From assembly GCA_002394605.1 (NCBI GenBank), contig DGUI01000018.1, positions 44,144 through 108,143 on the forward strand: a stretch of 64,000 nt of DNA. Direction: 5' to 3'. A program made the translations under genes and the position numbers. The DNA is from Mageeibacillus sp. UBA4314 (lineage in GTDB: Bacteria; Bacillota; Clostridia; Saccharofermentanales; Saccharofermentanaceae). Under the pieces are notes generated by a model. That model did no database searches. It saw only the letters and a program-made list of their open reading frames with translations, and was not told where the DNA came from. The stretch's first letter is position 1. Each line of letters opens with the position of its first letter. Shown piece by piece: positions 16,652 through 25,378 of this stretch.

Positions 16652-17209
16652 ATGCCCAGTTTTATGAAGGAAGCGATCAAGAAGACTTTTATGGAGCTTC
16701 TTACGGAAATGCCTCTGTCGGAGATCACTGTAAAGATGATCGTAGAGAGGTGCGGTATTAACCGTAATTCTTTCTACTACCACTTTCAGGGGATCCCCTC
16801 ACTGATCGAAGAGATGGTCAAGGAAGAGGCGGATATGTTGATCAGCAGGTATGACACAATCGATTCACTGGAGACTGCATTACATGCGGCGGCTTCGTTC
16901 GTTGAGGAGCAGCGGGCAGCAGTTCTGCACATCTATAACTCCATAAGCCGCGATGTCTTTGAGAAATACCTCTGGATGATATGCGATTATGTCGTGAATA
17001 AATATCTTCAGGGACTCATTCGGGATGTCGATATCTCAGAAGTTGACAGGGAGATCATTGCCAGGTTCTTCCGATGCGAATGTTTCGGGCTGATGATCTA
17101 CTGGCTGGACCGCAGGATGGAGACGAACATGGAGGAACACATCAGCCGTTTCTGCCAGATGTACAGGAATATGCCTGAAGAAATGATCGAGAGAGCCATG
17201 GAGAAATAA
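16652..17209 (+). CDS. TetR/AcrR-family transcriptional regulator
   Basis: 185 residues. The N-terminal helix-turn-helix (ITVKMIVERCGINRNSFYYHF) is typical of TetR, and the all-helical C-terminal part resembles the DhaS-like TetR_C_8 group. AGAAGGA precedes ATG 16652. It lies between two palindromic operators (16544-16567 upstream, 17220-17260 downstream). The most direct reading is that it represses itself and the MMPL/Pip-like exporter pair that follows in the same direction. Which of the two palindromes it binds cannot be told from sequence alone. Confidence 0.9.
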   Translation: MPSFMKEAIKKTFMELLTEMPLSEITVKMIVERCGINRNSFYYHFQGIPSLIEEMVKEEADMLISRYDTIDSLETALHAAASFVEEQRAAVLHIYNSISRDVFEKYLWMICDYVVNKYLQGLIRDVDISEVDREIIARFFRCECFGLMIYWLDRRMETNMEEHISRFCQMYRNMPEEMIERAMEK

Positions 17210-17219
17210 GCCTGTTTTG

Positions 17220-17260
17220 TTAGACAATTTCGCACACGTGTCTAAATTTTAGACACGTGT
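17220..17260. promoter_or_regulatory. Compound palindromic operator upstream of the MMPL gene
   Basis: ACACGTGTCTAAA-T-TTTAGACACGTGT (17234-17260) is a perfect 13-bp-arm inverted repeat. With the flanking copy at 17220-17226, three TTAGACA half-sites are present in alternating orientation. It sits 91-131 bp before the MMPL start. A terminator for tetR is possible because T-rich sequence follows, but the nested symmetry favours a regulator site. Confidence 0.65.
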
Positions 17261-17350
17261 CTTATTTTTGTCCATTTTCCTGAACGGTCCGCGGTTGTAT
17301 CTTTGTATTGAGTTAAGAACAAAAGATTTAAACGGGAAAGGATAGTTAAG

Positions 17351-19459
17351 ATGAGTTTTTCGAGAGCAGTGGTTAAGCATAAGGTCTTGATACTGATCAT
17401 CACACTCCTCCTCCTGATACCGTCAGTCTTCGGGTATATCAACACAAGAGTCAATTATGACATGCTTGATTATCTGCCAAAAGATATGGAGACCGTTATC
17501 GGGCAGGATGAACTGTTGAATGAATTCGGTAAAGGTGCATTCTCATTCATTATCGTTGAGAACATGACGCCGCTTCAGGTAGCTGATCTGAAGGCGGAAG
17601 TCGAGAAGGTCGAGCATGTGGAATCCGTGATCTGGTATGATTCCATCCTTGATATCTCAGTCCCTAAGGAGATGCTGCCTAAGAAGGTCTACGACGCATT
17701 TAATACTGACCATTCGACTATAATGGCGGTCTTCTTTGATTCCTCCACTTCGTCAGACGATACGATGCAGGCGATCGCATCGATCAGGAAGATAGCTGAC
17801 AAGCAGTGCTTTGTGTCCGGAATGTCAGCACTGGTAACAGACCTTAAGGATCTGTGCGAGAAAGAGGAACCGATATATGTCGGCATAGCTGTCGTACTGG
17901 CACTCCTGGCAATGATGCTCCTTTTGGACAGTTTCCTGGCACCTGTTGTCTTTATCGTCTCGATCGGCATGATGATCGTCCTGAACCTGGGTTCGAACAT
18001 CTTCCTGGGTGAGACATCCTACATAACCAAAGCGCTGTCGGCAGTGCTGCAGCTTGCCGTTACGATGGACTACTCCATATTCCTGTGGCACAGTTATAAC
18101 GAGCAGAGGGAGAAGATCAGTGACAGGGATGAGGCCATGGCCGTAGCGATCTGCAAGACCCTGTCGAGCGTCATCGGAAGTTCTGTTACAACGGTAGCCG
18201 GTTTTATCGCACTCTGCTTCATGAGCTTTACGATGGGACGCGACCTCGGCATAGTCATGGCCAAGGGTGTCATCATCGGTGTCATCGGATGCATAACGGT
18301 TCTTCCGTCCATGATCCTCGTACTTGATAAGCCTCTGCAGAAGAGCAGGCACAGATCGCTCATTCCTTCAGGCGGTGGAATATCCCGGATGATCATAAAG
18401 ATCTTCCCGGTATTCCTGATCCTGTTTGCTGTCTTGCTGGTACCTGCTTACTACGGGTATAGAGAAGCAAATAACGAAGTGTATTACGTCATCTCAGAGT
18501 CGATCCCGCAGGATATGCCGAATGTCGTTGCGAACAATAAGCTGAAGCAGGATTTCGACATGGCTACGCAGCATATGGTGCTGACTGATGCAACACTCGA
18601 TCCTGCAGTTACCAGGAAGATGGTCAGCGAGATGGAGCAGGTTGACGGAGTCAACTACGTGCTGTCACTGGAATCACTGGTCGGTTCGGATGTTCCGCAG
18701 GATATCCTTCCTGATAAGATAACCGACATCCTGAAGAGCGACAAGCGCGAGCTGATGCTGATCAATGCAAAGTACGGCATCGCCACGGACGAGCTCAATG
18801 CGCAGATAACCGAACTGAATGCTATCCTGAAGAAATACGATCCGAACGGTCTCCTCATCGGCGAGGGTCCCTGCACAAAGGATCTCATAGATACTACCGA
18901 TGTTGATTTCCGTGTAGTAACGATCGTTTCCGTAGTGCTGGTATTCCTGATCATAGCGATCGTTACGAGGAGCTTCTCATTGCCGTTTATCCTGATATCG
19001 GTAATAGAGCTTGCGATATTCATCAACCTCGGCATCCCGCATTATACGGGACAGAGCATGCCGTTCATCGGCCCCATATTCATAACTACGATCCAGCTCG
19101 GTGCCACGGTGGATTATGCGATACTCATGACCACGAGATACAAAGAGGAGCGCATGCTGGGTTTGGAACGTCGCGATGCGGTACTGACGGCATTAAGGAC
19201 ATCGATACCTTCGATCATCGTATCAGGCACGGGGTTGTTTGCAGCAACGATAGGTGTCGCGGTCTATTCGAATGTGGACATGATCAGTTCGATGTGTGTC
19301 CTTCTGGCAAGGGGTGCATTGATCAGCATGCTGATGGTCATCTTCGTCCTCCCGTCGATGCTCATGGCTTTTGACGGACTGATCAGGCGCACAACTTTCG
19401 GAATGAGCAAGGATAACAAAAACAGGCCTTCTGAGATAGGAAAGGAGCAAATATCATGA
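17351..19459 (+). CDS. MMPL-family RND-type exporter
   Basis: 702 residues with two repeats, each a membrane helix, an extracellular loop domain (about 45-180 and about 370-520) and a five-helix bundle. The pattern of twelve helices and the DYAILMTTRYKEER segment match MMPL/YdfJ transporters, which move lipids or hydrophobic compounds with proton motive force. AAAGGAT precedes ATG 17351. The stop overlaps the next start by 4 nt (ATGA), so it is coupled to the Pip/YhgE-like secreted protein. A TetR gene and operator lie just upstream. The substrate is unknown; cell-envelope lipids or toxic hydrophobic compounds are likely. Confidence 0.9.
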   Translation: MSFSRAVVKHKVLILIITLLLLIPSVFGYINTRVNYDMLDYLPKDMETVIGQDELLNEFGKGAFSFIIVENMTPLQVADLKAEVEKVEHVESVIWYDSILDISVPKEMLPKKVYDAFNTDHSTIMAVFFDSSTSSDDTMQAIASIRKIADKQCFVSGMSALVTDLKDLCEKEEPIYVGIAVVLALLAMMLLLDSFLAPVVFIVSIGMMIVLNLGSNIFLGETSYITKALSAVLQLAVTMDYSIFLWHSYNEQREKISDRDEAMAVAICKTLSSVIGSSVTTVAGFIALCFMSFTMGRDLGIVMAKGVIIGVIGCITVLPSMILVLDKPLQKSRHRSLIPSGGGISRMIIKIFPVFLILFAVLLVPAYYGYREANNEVYYVISESIPQDMPNVVANNKLKQDFDMATQHMVLTDATLDPAVTRKMVSEMEQVDGVNYVLSLESLVGSDVPQDILPDKITDILKSDKRELMLINAKYGIATDELNAQITELNAILKKYDPNGLLIGEGPCTKDLIDTTDVDFRVVTIVSVVLVFLIIAIVTRSFSLPFILISVIELAIFINLGIPHYTGQSMPFIGPIFITTIQLGATVDYAILMTTRYKEERMLGLERRDAVLTALRTSIPSIIVSGTGLFAATIGVAVYSNVDMISSMCVLLARGALISMLMVIFVLPSMLMAFDGLIRRTTFGMSKDNKNRPSEIGKEQIS

Positions 19460-21798
19460 ATGCAATGACTAATAAGACTGTAGCTTTGGCACTTGGAGTG
19501 AGCATGCTGTCCATGGGGATAGGCGGTGCGACTGCCATGGCATTCAACCAGTCAGAAGAACAGCAGCCTGCATTGGTAACAGCAGGCGATACTTCTGATG
19601 ATCTGATCAGATATATGGATGATACGGGCAGCGCTCCTGATACTGATGAAGCGTTCAAGGAAGAGACGGTATATGTGATCTCCGGCAAGGACGGTACGGT
19701 CCAAAAGGTGATCGTAAGCGACTGGATCCGCAACACGGCGGGCAAGACGGGCATCAAGGATGTGACCGGACTTACGGATATCGAGGTCCTCAAGGACGGG
19801 GAGAGCTTTACACTTGGCGGAGACAACACACGTGTCTGGGATACGACCACAGACGATGTCTATTACCAGGGCAGCATCTCGAAAGAGATCCCCGTTGACA
19901 TGAAGGTCTCCTATTATCTTGATGGATCTCCCATATCGCCCGATGAGCTTCCAGGCAAGAGCGGACGTGTCACGATACGTTTTGACTACACGAACAATGC
20001 ATATGTTATGAAGGACATCGACGGCAAGCAGGAGAAGATATACGTTCCGTTCACGATGCTGACCGGAGTGCTTCTCGACAATGAGAAGTTCAGCAACATC
20101 TCCGTATCCAACGGCAAGATCGTCAATGACGGAAGCAGGACGGCAGTTGTCGGATTTGCTTTCCCCGGACTTAAGGAAGACCTCGGCATCACAACTGATA
20201 AGTTTGACATTCCCGAATATGTTGAATTCAGTGCTGACTGCAAGGATTTCGGAATGGGCATGTCAATGACTATCGCTTCCACGGATCTTATTAGCAAGCT
20301 CGATCCTGATAAGATCACTTCCGAAGATGACATGGACATAGATGAGGCACTCGATAAACTGACTGATGCCATGAAGGAACTCACCGACGGGTCTTCCAAA
20401 CTCTATGACGGACTTTGTACTCTGCTTACAAAGTCAAAGGATCTCGTATCCGGTGTGGATAAGCTTGCTGAAGGGGCAAAGAAGCTTAACGATGGAGCAG
20501 GTGCCCTTGATGACGGAGCAGACAAGCTGTCCAAGGGAACAACACAGCTCTATACAGGTCTCTCCACTCTGGATTCACATTCTTCTGATCTGAATGACGG
20601 TGCAAAGAAAGTGTTTGAGTCACTCCTTGCAACTGCTCAGGACCAGCTTACGGCATCAGGTCTTAAAGTGCCGAAGATGACTATCAGCAACTACGATGAT
20701 GTCCTCAACAAGATAATCAGTTCACTCGATGAGAAGAAAGTATATAAGAAGGCTCTCGAAGCCGTTACCGCAGCAGTGGAAGAGAAGCGTGACTATATTG
20801 CAAGCCAGGTTACGGCAGCTGTAAGGAAGGAAGTTACATCGCAGGTTACTGAAGCTGTTCAGTCTGAGGTCACAAAGAAGGTTACATCAGCAGTCCTAAG
20901 CCAGGTCAAGTCTGCAGTTGAGGAAAGTGTCAGGGAGGCTGTTGCTGAGAAAGTCATCTACAAGGCTACAGGTCTTGATAAGGCCACTTACGATGCGGCC
21001 GTAGCAGCAGGCAAGATCTCCGATGACACAGTGAAAGCGATCGGCAAGGCGATCGGGGAACAGATGGCAAGTGACGAAGTGAAGGCCACTGTCAAGGAGA
21101 AGACTGATGAACAGATGGAGTCTTCCTCGATCCAAAAGAAGATCAGTGCCGAAGTGGAAAAGCAGATGGGTTCTTCTGATGTTAAGGCTCTTATCGATTC
21201 CAAGATCGATGAGACGATGAAGAGCAGTGACATCAAGTCCACCATCAAAAAGAATACTGATGCGCAGGTGAAGAAAGCGATCAACGATACGATGGCAAGC
21301 GATGAGATCCAAAAACAGATAGCCGCTGCATCTGAAGGTGCAAAAAAGGTTATCAAACTGAAGACTGATCTCGACAGCTACGGTGAGTTCTACAGCGGTC
21401 TTAAGGACTATACTGCCGCAGTTGGCAAGGCAACAACAGGAGCCAAGACATTAAGTTCAGGTGCATCCGAACTTAAGAAGGGAACAAAAAAGGTAAGTGA
21501 CGGAATGGATACACTCTATAACGGCATACTTACGATGAAGAAGGATCTTCCTAAGCTCGTCGACGGCGTCAAGAAACTCCGCGACGGATCAATGCAGTTG
21601 TCTGACGGCCTGAAGGAATTCGACAAGGAAGGTATCAGCAAGATCACAGACCTCCTCGGAGGCGATCTCGGAACAGTCCTGTCAAGGATCCGCGTCGTCA
21701 CTGAAGTCTCCAAAGAGTACACCAATTTCGCAGGTATCGCTGATGATATGGATGGCTCCGTAAAGTTTATCTACAAGACGGAGGAGTTTGAAGAGTAA
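19456..21798 (+). CDS. Secreted Pip/YhgE-like coiled-coil protein paired with the MMPL exporter
   Basis: 780 residues. There is a signal-peptide-like N-terminus and no second membrane segment. The middle and end carry many copies of an 11-12-residue motif (LxDGAxKLSxGTxQL), characteristic of YhgE/Pip and ABC-2-linked extracellular domains. Between them (about 430-640) is a long helical region of short V/A/E/S/Q repeats. It is translationally coupled to the MMPL gene. By analogy with other MMPL partners it may form an extracellular conduit or cell-wall-spanning accessory. Its 3' end overlaps the convergent HAD gene by 32 bp. Confidence 0.8.
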   Translation: MNAMTNKTVALALGVSMLSMGIGGATAMAFNQSEEQQPALVTAGDTSDDLIRYMDDTGSAPDTDEAFKEETVYVISGKDGTVQKVIVSDWIRNTAGKTGIKDVTGLTDIEVLKDGESFTLGGDNTRVWDTTTDDVYYQGSISKEIPVDMKVSYYLDGSPISPDELPGKSGRVTIRFDYTNNAYVMKDIDGKQEKIYVPFTMLTGVLLDNEKFSNISVSNGKIVNDGSRTAVVGFAFPGLKEDLGITTDKFDIPEYVEFSADCKDFGMGMSMTIASTDLISKLDPDKITSEDDMDIDEALDKLTDAMKELTDGSSKLYDGLCTLLTKSKDLVSGVDKLAEGAKKLNDGAGALDDGADKLSKGTTQLYTGLSTLDSHSSDLNDGAKKVFESLLATAQDQLTASGLKVPKMTISNYDDVLNKIISSLDEKKVYKKALEAVTAAVEEKRDYIASQVTAAVRKEVTSQVTEAVQSEVTKKVTSAVLSQVKSAVEESVREAVAEKVIYKATGLDKATYDAAVAAGKISDDTVKAIGKAIGEQMASDEVKATVKEKTDEQMESSSIQKKISAEVEKQMGSSDVKALIDSKIDETMKSSDIKSTIKKNTDAQVKKAINDTMASDEIQKQIAAASEGAKKVIKLKTDLDSYGEFYSGLKDYTAAVGKATTGAKTLSSGASELKKGTKKVSDGMDTLYNGILTMKKDLPKLVDGVKKLRDGSMQLSDGLKEFDKEGISKITDLLGGDLGTVLSRIRVVTEVSKEYTNFAGIADDMDGSVKFIYKTEEFEE

Positions 21799-22435
21799 GG
21801 ACCAGCTCCTTCAGCTCCGCGAAAGAATCAATGTGTGCAAAGGCACCATCAACCCGGCCAAACCCGTAACGGCAGTGGATCATGCGTATCCCTGCATAGC
21901 AGCTGGCTTCATGATCTCCCTTGGTATCACCGACATAAAAGGTGTTATCAGGGGAGATCTTATTTCTGTCCATCAGGGTAATGATGTTATCGCCCTTGCC
22001 CCTGCCGGTATCGCCATAGCAAAGGTGGTCGGTGATGTACTGTTCTGTGCCGCTCTTATCCATAAACTGTTCTATGTAACCCTGCTGGCAGTTGCTGACG
22101 ATAAACAGACTATGTGAATTGGACAGGTCTTCGATCACGGACACTACATCCGGATATAAGATGTCCCGGACTTCATCTGCGGTAAGAGCGGACAATGCCT
22201 GTTCCTCACGCACTGTAAATTCCTGATCGATCCTGGCAAGCAGTTCCTTGTCAGTTATGTCAGGGTAGAGGTCGCTAAATATCACGTCCATTGTCTTGCC
22301 GAACTCTTTTTTGAGGTTATCAGCCGTGATGACCGAACCGTCCACGCCAAGCGCCTGAGCTCCGCTCCGCCAGGCGTCAGCGATCACGCCCGTCGTGTTC
22401 CATAATGTACCGTCTATGTCTAGTAATAAGTTCAT
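21767..22435 (-). CDS. HAD-superfamily phosphatase (phosphoglycolate phosphatase-like)
   Basis: 222 residues. HAD motifs: DIDGT near residue 6 (nucleophile and acid Asp), SNC near 118, Lys in GRGKGDN near 148, and GDTKGD near 169. A helical cap between residues 15 and 85 makes it a subclass IA enzyme, as in Gph or pyrophosphatase-like proteins. The substrate cannot be assigned. No ribosome site is visible before ATG 22435; a TGATATAAT extended -10 element lies only 7 nt upstream, so the mRNA may be leaderless. It converges on and overlaps the Pip-like gene. Confidence 0.88.
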   Translation of the reverse strand: MNLLLDIDGTLWNTTGVIADAWRSGAQALGVDGSVITADNLKKEFGKTMDVIFSDLYPDITDKELLARIDQEFTVREEQALSALTADEVRDILYPDVVSVIEDLSNSHSLFIVSNCQQGYIEQFMDKSGTEQYITDHLCYGDTGRGKGDNIITLMDRNKISPDNTFYVGDTKGDHEASCYAGIRMIHCRYGFGRVDGAFAHIDSFAELKELVLTLQTPPSCR

Positions 22436-22442
22436 GGTGAAG

Positions 22443-22451
22443 ATTATATCA
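22443..22451 (-). promoter_or_regulatory. Extended -10 promoter for a probably leaderless HAD mRNA
   Basis: The minus strand reads TGATATAAT and then seven nucleotides to the ATG at 22435. This puts the expected start point at or next to the A of the start codon. No -35 hexamer is evident, which fits an extended -10 promoter. Confidence 0.5.
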
Positions 22452-22558
22452 TATAGTGTGCTAATGCCCCGATTTGTCTAAAAATCACAAAACGGATCTG
22501 CCGGGAAATCGGGAATTATTCAAATGTACAAATCGGTTTTTTGCGGATACGATTTTTA

Positions 22559-22586
22559 TTGACCGGGGGTACCAGTATTGTAGAAT
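22559..22586 (+). promoter_or_regulatory. Sigma-A promoter of the flotillin gene
   Basis: TTGACC (22559-22564), a 16-bp spacer and TAGAAT (22581-22586) lie 73 bp before the flotillin start. Confidence 0.65.
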
Positions 22587-22658
22587 ATCCTTAGCAAGAT
22601 CAATTGCATTCCATACCGTGGGAGCGGTGTGGTCTTATAGGAATAGGAGGATAAGAAA

Positions 22659-24212
22659 ATGCCTGAATTTTTAACAGTACCGATCATTATTGCAGCAGTT
22701 GTGGTAGTCTTCCTGCTCATAGTAATCATTTCGAGCTATGTGAAGGCACCGCCGGACAAAGCTTACATCATCTCAGGCCTTCGTAAGAACCCGAAGATCC
22801 TGATCGGAAGAGCAGGACTTAAGATCCCGTTCTTTGAGAGGAAAGACGAACTCCTCATCAAGCAGATCTCGATCGACATCAAGACAGATGGCTTCGTACC
22901 CACGGCAGACTTCATCGGTGTCAACATCGATGCAGTTGCCAAGGTAAGAGTAATGGGTGAGGGTGATGGCGTCAAGCTCGCCATGAAGAACTTCCTTAAC
23001 ATGAAGGAGCAGCAGATCGCAGATTCACTCGTTGATTCTCTCCAGGGTAACATGAGAGAGATCATCGGTACGATCACACTGAAGGATCTCTGCAACGACA
23101 GGAAGAAATTCGGTGACGAAGTCCAGCAGAAAGCTCAGGAAGACATGAAGCGTCTCGGCATCGAGATCATCTCATGCAATGTTCAGCATGTAACAGATGA
23201 GAAGGATCTCATCAATGCCCTTGGTCAGGATAACATGGCTAAGATCCAGAAGGATGCGAGCATCGCAAAGGCTCAGGCTGACAGGGACGTTGCCATCGCT
23301 CAGGCACAGGCTCAGAAGGAAGCAAATGATGCGAAAGTGGCAGCTGACACGGAGATCGCCGTAAAGCAGAATGAACTCGCCATCAGGCGTGCAGAGCTGA
23401 AGACAGTCGAGGATTCCAAGCAGGCTGAAGCTGATGCAGCTTATGAGATCCAGAAGGAGAATCAGCGTAAGACGATCGAGGTCACAAAGACCAATGCTGA
23501 CATCGCACGTCAGGAGAAGGAAGTCGACCTCAAGAGGAAAGAGGCTGAAGTAAAAGAGCAGGCTCTCGATGCTGAAGTCAAGAAGAAGGCCGAGGCAGAG
23601 AAGTTTGCAAAGCAGCAGGCAGCAGATGCTGAACTCTATGAGAGACAGAGAAATGCCGAGGCTGCAAAGTTCGAACTCGAGAAGCAGGCCGAAGCACGCA
23701 AGGTGCAGGCAGAAGCAGACCTCTACGCGAAGCAGCAGGAAGCTGAAGGTATCCGCAAAGTCGGTGAGGCAGAGGCAGCCGCCATCGCTGCTAAGGGTAA
23801 GGCAGAAGCAGAAGCACTCGAGAAGAAGGCTGAAGCCATGAAGAAGTATGGTCAGGCCGCAATGGTCGAAATGATCGTCAAAGCTCTTCCTGAGATGGCA
23901 AGCGCTATCGCAGAGCCTCTCACAACGATCGACAAGGTAACGATCATCGATTCCGGCAATGGTGAGACCGGCGTAAGCTCAATGGGTTCATATGTACCCT
24001 CGGTCCTTGCCAAGACGATCGAATCGGTGAAAGAGACAACGGGCGTTGACATCAGAGAGATCATGAAGGCTAATACCTACGATGCAAAGGTCAACAAGAA
24101 CATCACGGTAAATGGTCTTGAAGGAGTCCAGACGCTGAATGTCTCGACAGGTGATGTTAATAAAACATCTGCGGATGCTGCGGAAGCACCTGTGACTGAT
24201 GCCGGGAAATGA
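22659..24212 (+). CDS. floT: Flotillin-like SPFH/band 7 protein
   Basis: 517 residues. An N-terminal hydrophobic hairpin segment (about 6-27) is followed by the SPFH domain (about 30-190), which includes VKAPPDKAYIISG. A long heptad-like coiled coil rich in EAxAEA repeats spans about 200-400, and a C-terminal flotillin tail contains ALPEMASAIAEPL. Flotillins scaffold lipid microdomains at the membrane and influence secretion and signalling. AGGAGGATAAG precedes ATG 22659. It is monocistronic: it has its own promoter, and a terminator follows within 30 bp. No NfeD partner gene is adjacent, although many bacterial flotillins have one. Confidence 0.92.
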   Translation: MPEFLTVPIIIAAVVVVFLLIVIISSYVKAPPDKAYIISGLRKNPKILIGRAGLKIPFFERKDELLIKQISIDIKTDGFVPTADFIGVNIDAVAKVRVMGEGDGVKLAMKNFLNMKEQQIADSLVDSLQGNMREIIGTITLKDLCNDRKKFGDEVQQKAQEDMKRLGIEIISCNVQHVTDEKDLINALGQDNMAKIQKDASIAKAQADRDVAIAQAQAQKEANDAKVAADTEIAVKQNELAIRRAELKTVEDSKQAEADAAYEIQKENQRKTIEVTKTNADIARQEKEVDLKRKEAEVKEQALDAEVKKKAEAEKFAKQQAADAELYERQRNAEAAKFELEKQAEARKVQAEADLYAKQQEAEGIRKVGEAEAAAIAAKGKAEAEALEKKAEAMKKYGQAAMVEMIVKALPEMASAIAEPLTTIDKVTIIDSGNGETGVSSMGSYVPSVLAKTIESVKETTGVDIREIMKANTYDAKVNKNITVNGLEGVQTLNVSTGDVNKTSADAAEAPVTDAGK

Positions 24213-24237
24213 TCCGGTAAACTGACCGCTTAAGTAA

Positions 24238-24272
24238 GGGGGCTGTCTCTTGAAGAGGCAATCCCCTTTTTT
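24238..24272 (+). terminator. Rho-independent terminator of the flotillin gene
   Basis: GGGGGCTGTCTC pairs with GAGGCAATCCCC and is followed by six T (24267-24272). It shares the CTGTCTC...GAGGCA core with terminators at 26376 and 27453. Confidence 0.85.
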
Positions 24273-24326
24273 GTTATTTGGTGGGGAGGGAAGAGGTTTG
24301 AGTGGTGCGGTATGGTCGATTGATGC

Positions 24327-24640
24327 AAAGGTGTCCCGGGTGTCATGTTTGGGTTGATTTAAGGCCGCCGGACTATCCACTCTATAAATCGCTCTATGTT
24401 ATGGAAATACATAGAGTGGTTTGTAGAGTATTCTATGTAGCGTTCTATGTAATGAATTTACATAGAGTGATCTATAGAATGAACTTATCTCACGACCTGT
24501 CCTTGACGGGATCAAAGGTGTCCCCGGTGTCATCCGGCGTTGCCAGTCGCACTAAGTGTGCCGGGAAAGGATTGTCATTCAGACAAGTGCTCAGACTAAT
24601 CGTCTCCAGTCTGAACGTTAGTCTGAATAGTCAGACTCAA
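24327..24640. repeat. Intergenic cluster of direct and inverted repeats
   Basis: This gene-free stretch holds three repeat families. AAAGGTGTCCC-type 20-mers lie at 24327-24346 and 24514-24533. A 40-bp unit at 24390-24429 recurs at 24441-24480, each copy containing a hairpin (CTCTATGT...ACATAGAG and TCTATGTAA...TTACATAGA). CAGACT half-sites in both orientations span 24580-24640. No coding potential is convincing between the flotillin terminator and the phosphoribosyltransferase stop. Confidence 0.65.
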
Positions 24641-24661
24641 CCGCAGTCACATGCGCGGTAT

Positions 24662-25234
24662 TCACTCCAGCGGCTTTCCGTCCTTGTCGAATAACGGGAT
24701 CCATGCGAGGAACTTTATGTCGTCGCGGAAGCGCGCAGCTCCTTCTGCCAATGTCGCAACCTTGCCGGCAACTGTTCCTCCTGCGCGTTCGACCAGCGCT
24801 TCCATGGCGCGGAGAGAACCGCCGGTTGAGATGACGTCATCTACTACCAGGATCCTCTTCCCCTTGATCAGATCTACGTCGTCGCTTCCGAGATAGAGCT
24901 TCTGAAGGCCCTTGGTGGTAATGGATTCGTCGTCGACTGATATGGGGTTGGGCATATAGTTCTTGATCGTCTTACGCGCCACGAAATGCTTCCTCATCCC
25001 TGATTGTCTTGCCATCTCGTGACCGAGCGGGATACCTTTGGCTTCGGCGGTAAGGATATAGTCGTATTCTTCCGGAGGAATGAGCTTCAGCATTTCCCTG
25101 GCGCACGCCTCAGTCAGCTCGGCATCGCCAAAGCAGATAAAAGCGGCGATATATACGCCGTCAGCGATCCTGCACAAAGGCAGATCCCTCGAAAGCCCGG
25201 CAATGCTAAGTGTGATCGTCTTCCTGTCGTCCAT
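24662..25234 (-). CDS. Purine-type phosphoribosyltransferase
   Basis: 190 residues from ATG 25234, chosen because GGAGG is 7 nt upstream (an in-frame TTG at 25240 is too close to it). The PRPP-binding loop RILVVDDVISTGGS near residue 127 is the hallmark of type I phosphoribosyltransferases, and the upstream EAKGIPLGHEMA segment matches the adenine/xanthine/orotate group. It probably salvages a purine base with PRPP in the cytoplasm. Sequence alone does not decide between apt, xpt and a PyrE-like role; no OMP decarboxylase neighbour argues for PyrE. It is divergent from the aldolase gene. Confidence 0.85.
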   Translation of the reverse strand: MDDRKTITLSIAGLSRDLPLCRIADGVYIAAFICFGDAELTEACAREMLKLIPPEEYDYILTAEAKGIPLGHEMARQSGMRKHFVARKTIKNYMPNPISVDDESITTKGLQKLYLGSDDVDLIKGKRILVVDDVISTGGSLRAMEALVERAGGTVAGKVATLAEGAARFRDDIKFLAWIPLFDKDGKPLE

Positions 25235-25301
25235 CGTCAAACCTCCTTCGCTACAGACATATTATAGTATATATTCACTCAATTTTGTGCTTATGGTCTT
25301 A

Positions 25302-25330
25302 TTGACTTAGAAGGTTTGTCAAATTATCAT
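25302..25330 (+). promoter_or_regulatory. Sigma-A promoter of the first aldolase gene
   Basis: TTGACT (25302-25307), a 17-bp spacer and TATCAT (25325-25330) lie 49 bp before ATG 25379. Confidence 0.6.
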
Positions 25331-25378
25331 TTTTATGTGCGATGCAATTCGTAATTTCAATACAAAGGAGTTTTCATC

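Noticed and set aside
24327..24640. Possible CRISPR array
   Set aside because: Only two copies of each unit, overlapping hairpins, no uniform repeat-spacer pattern and no cas gene in the window.
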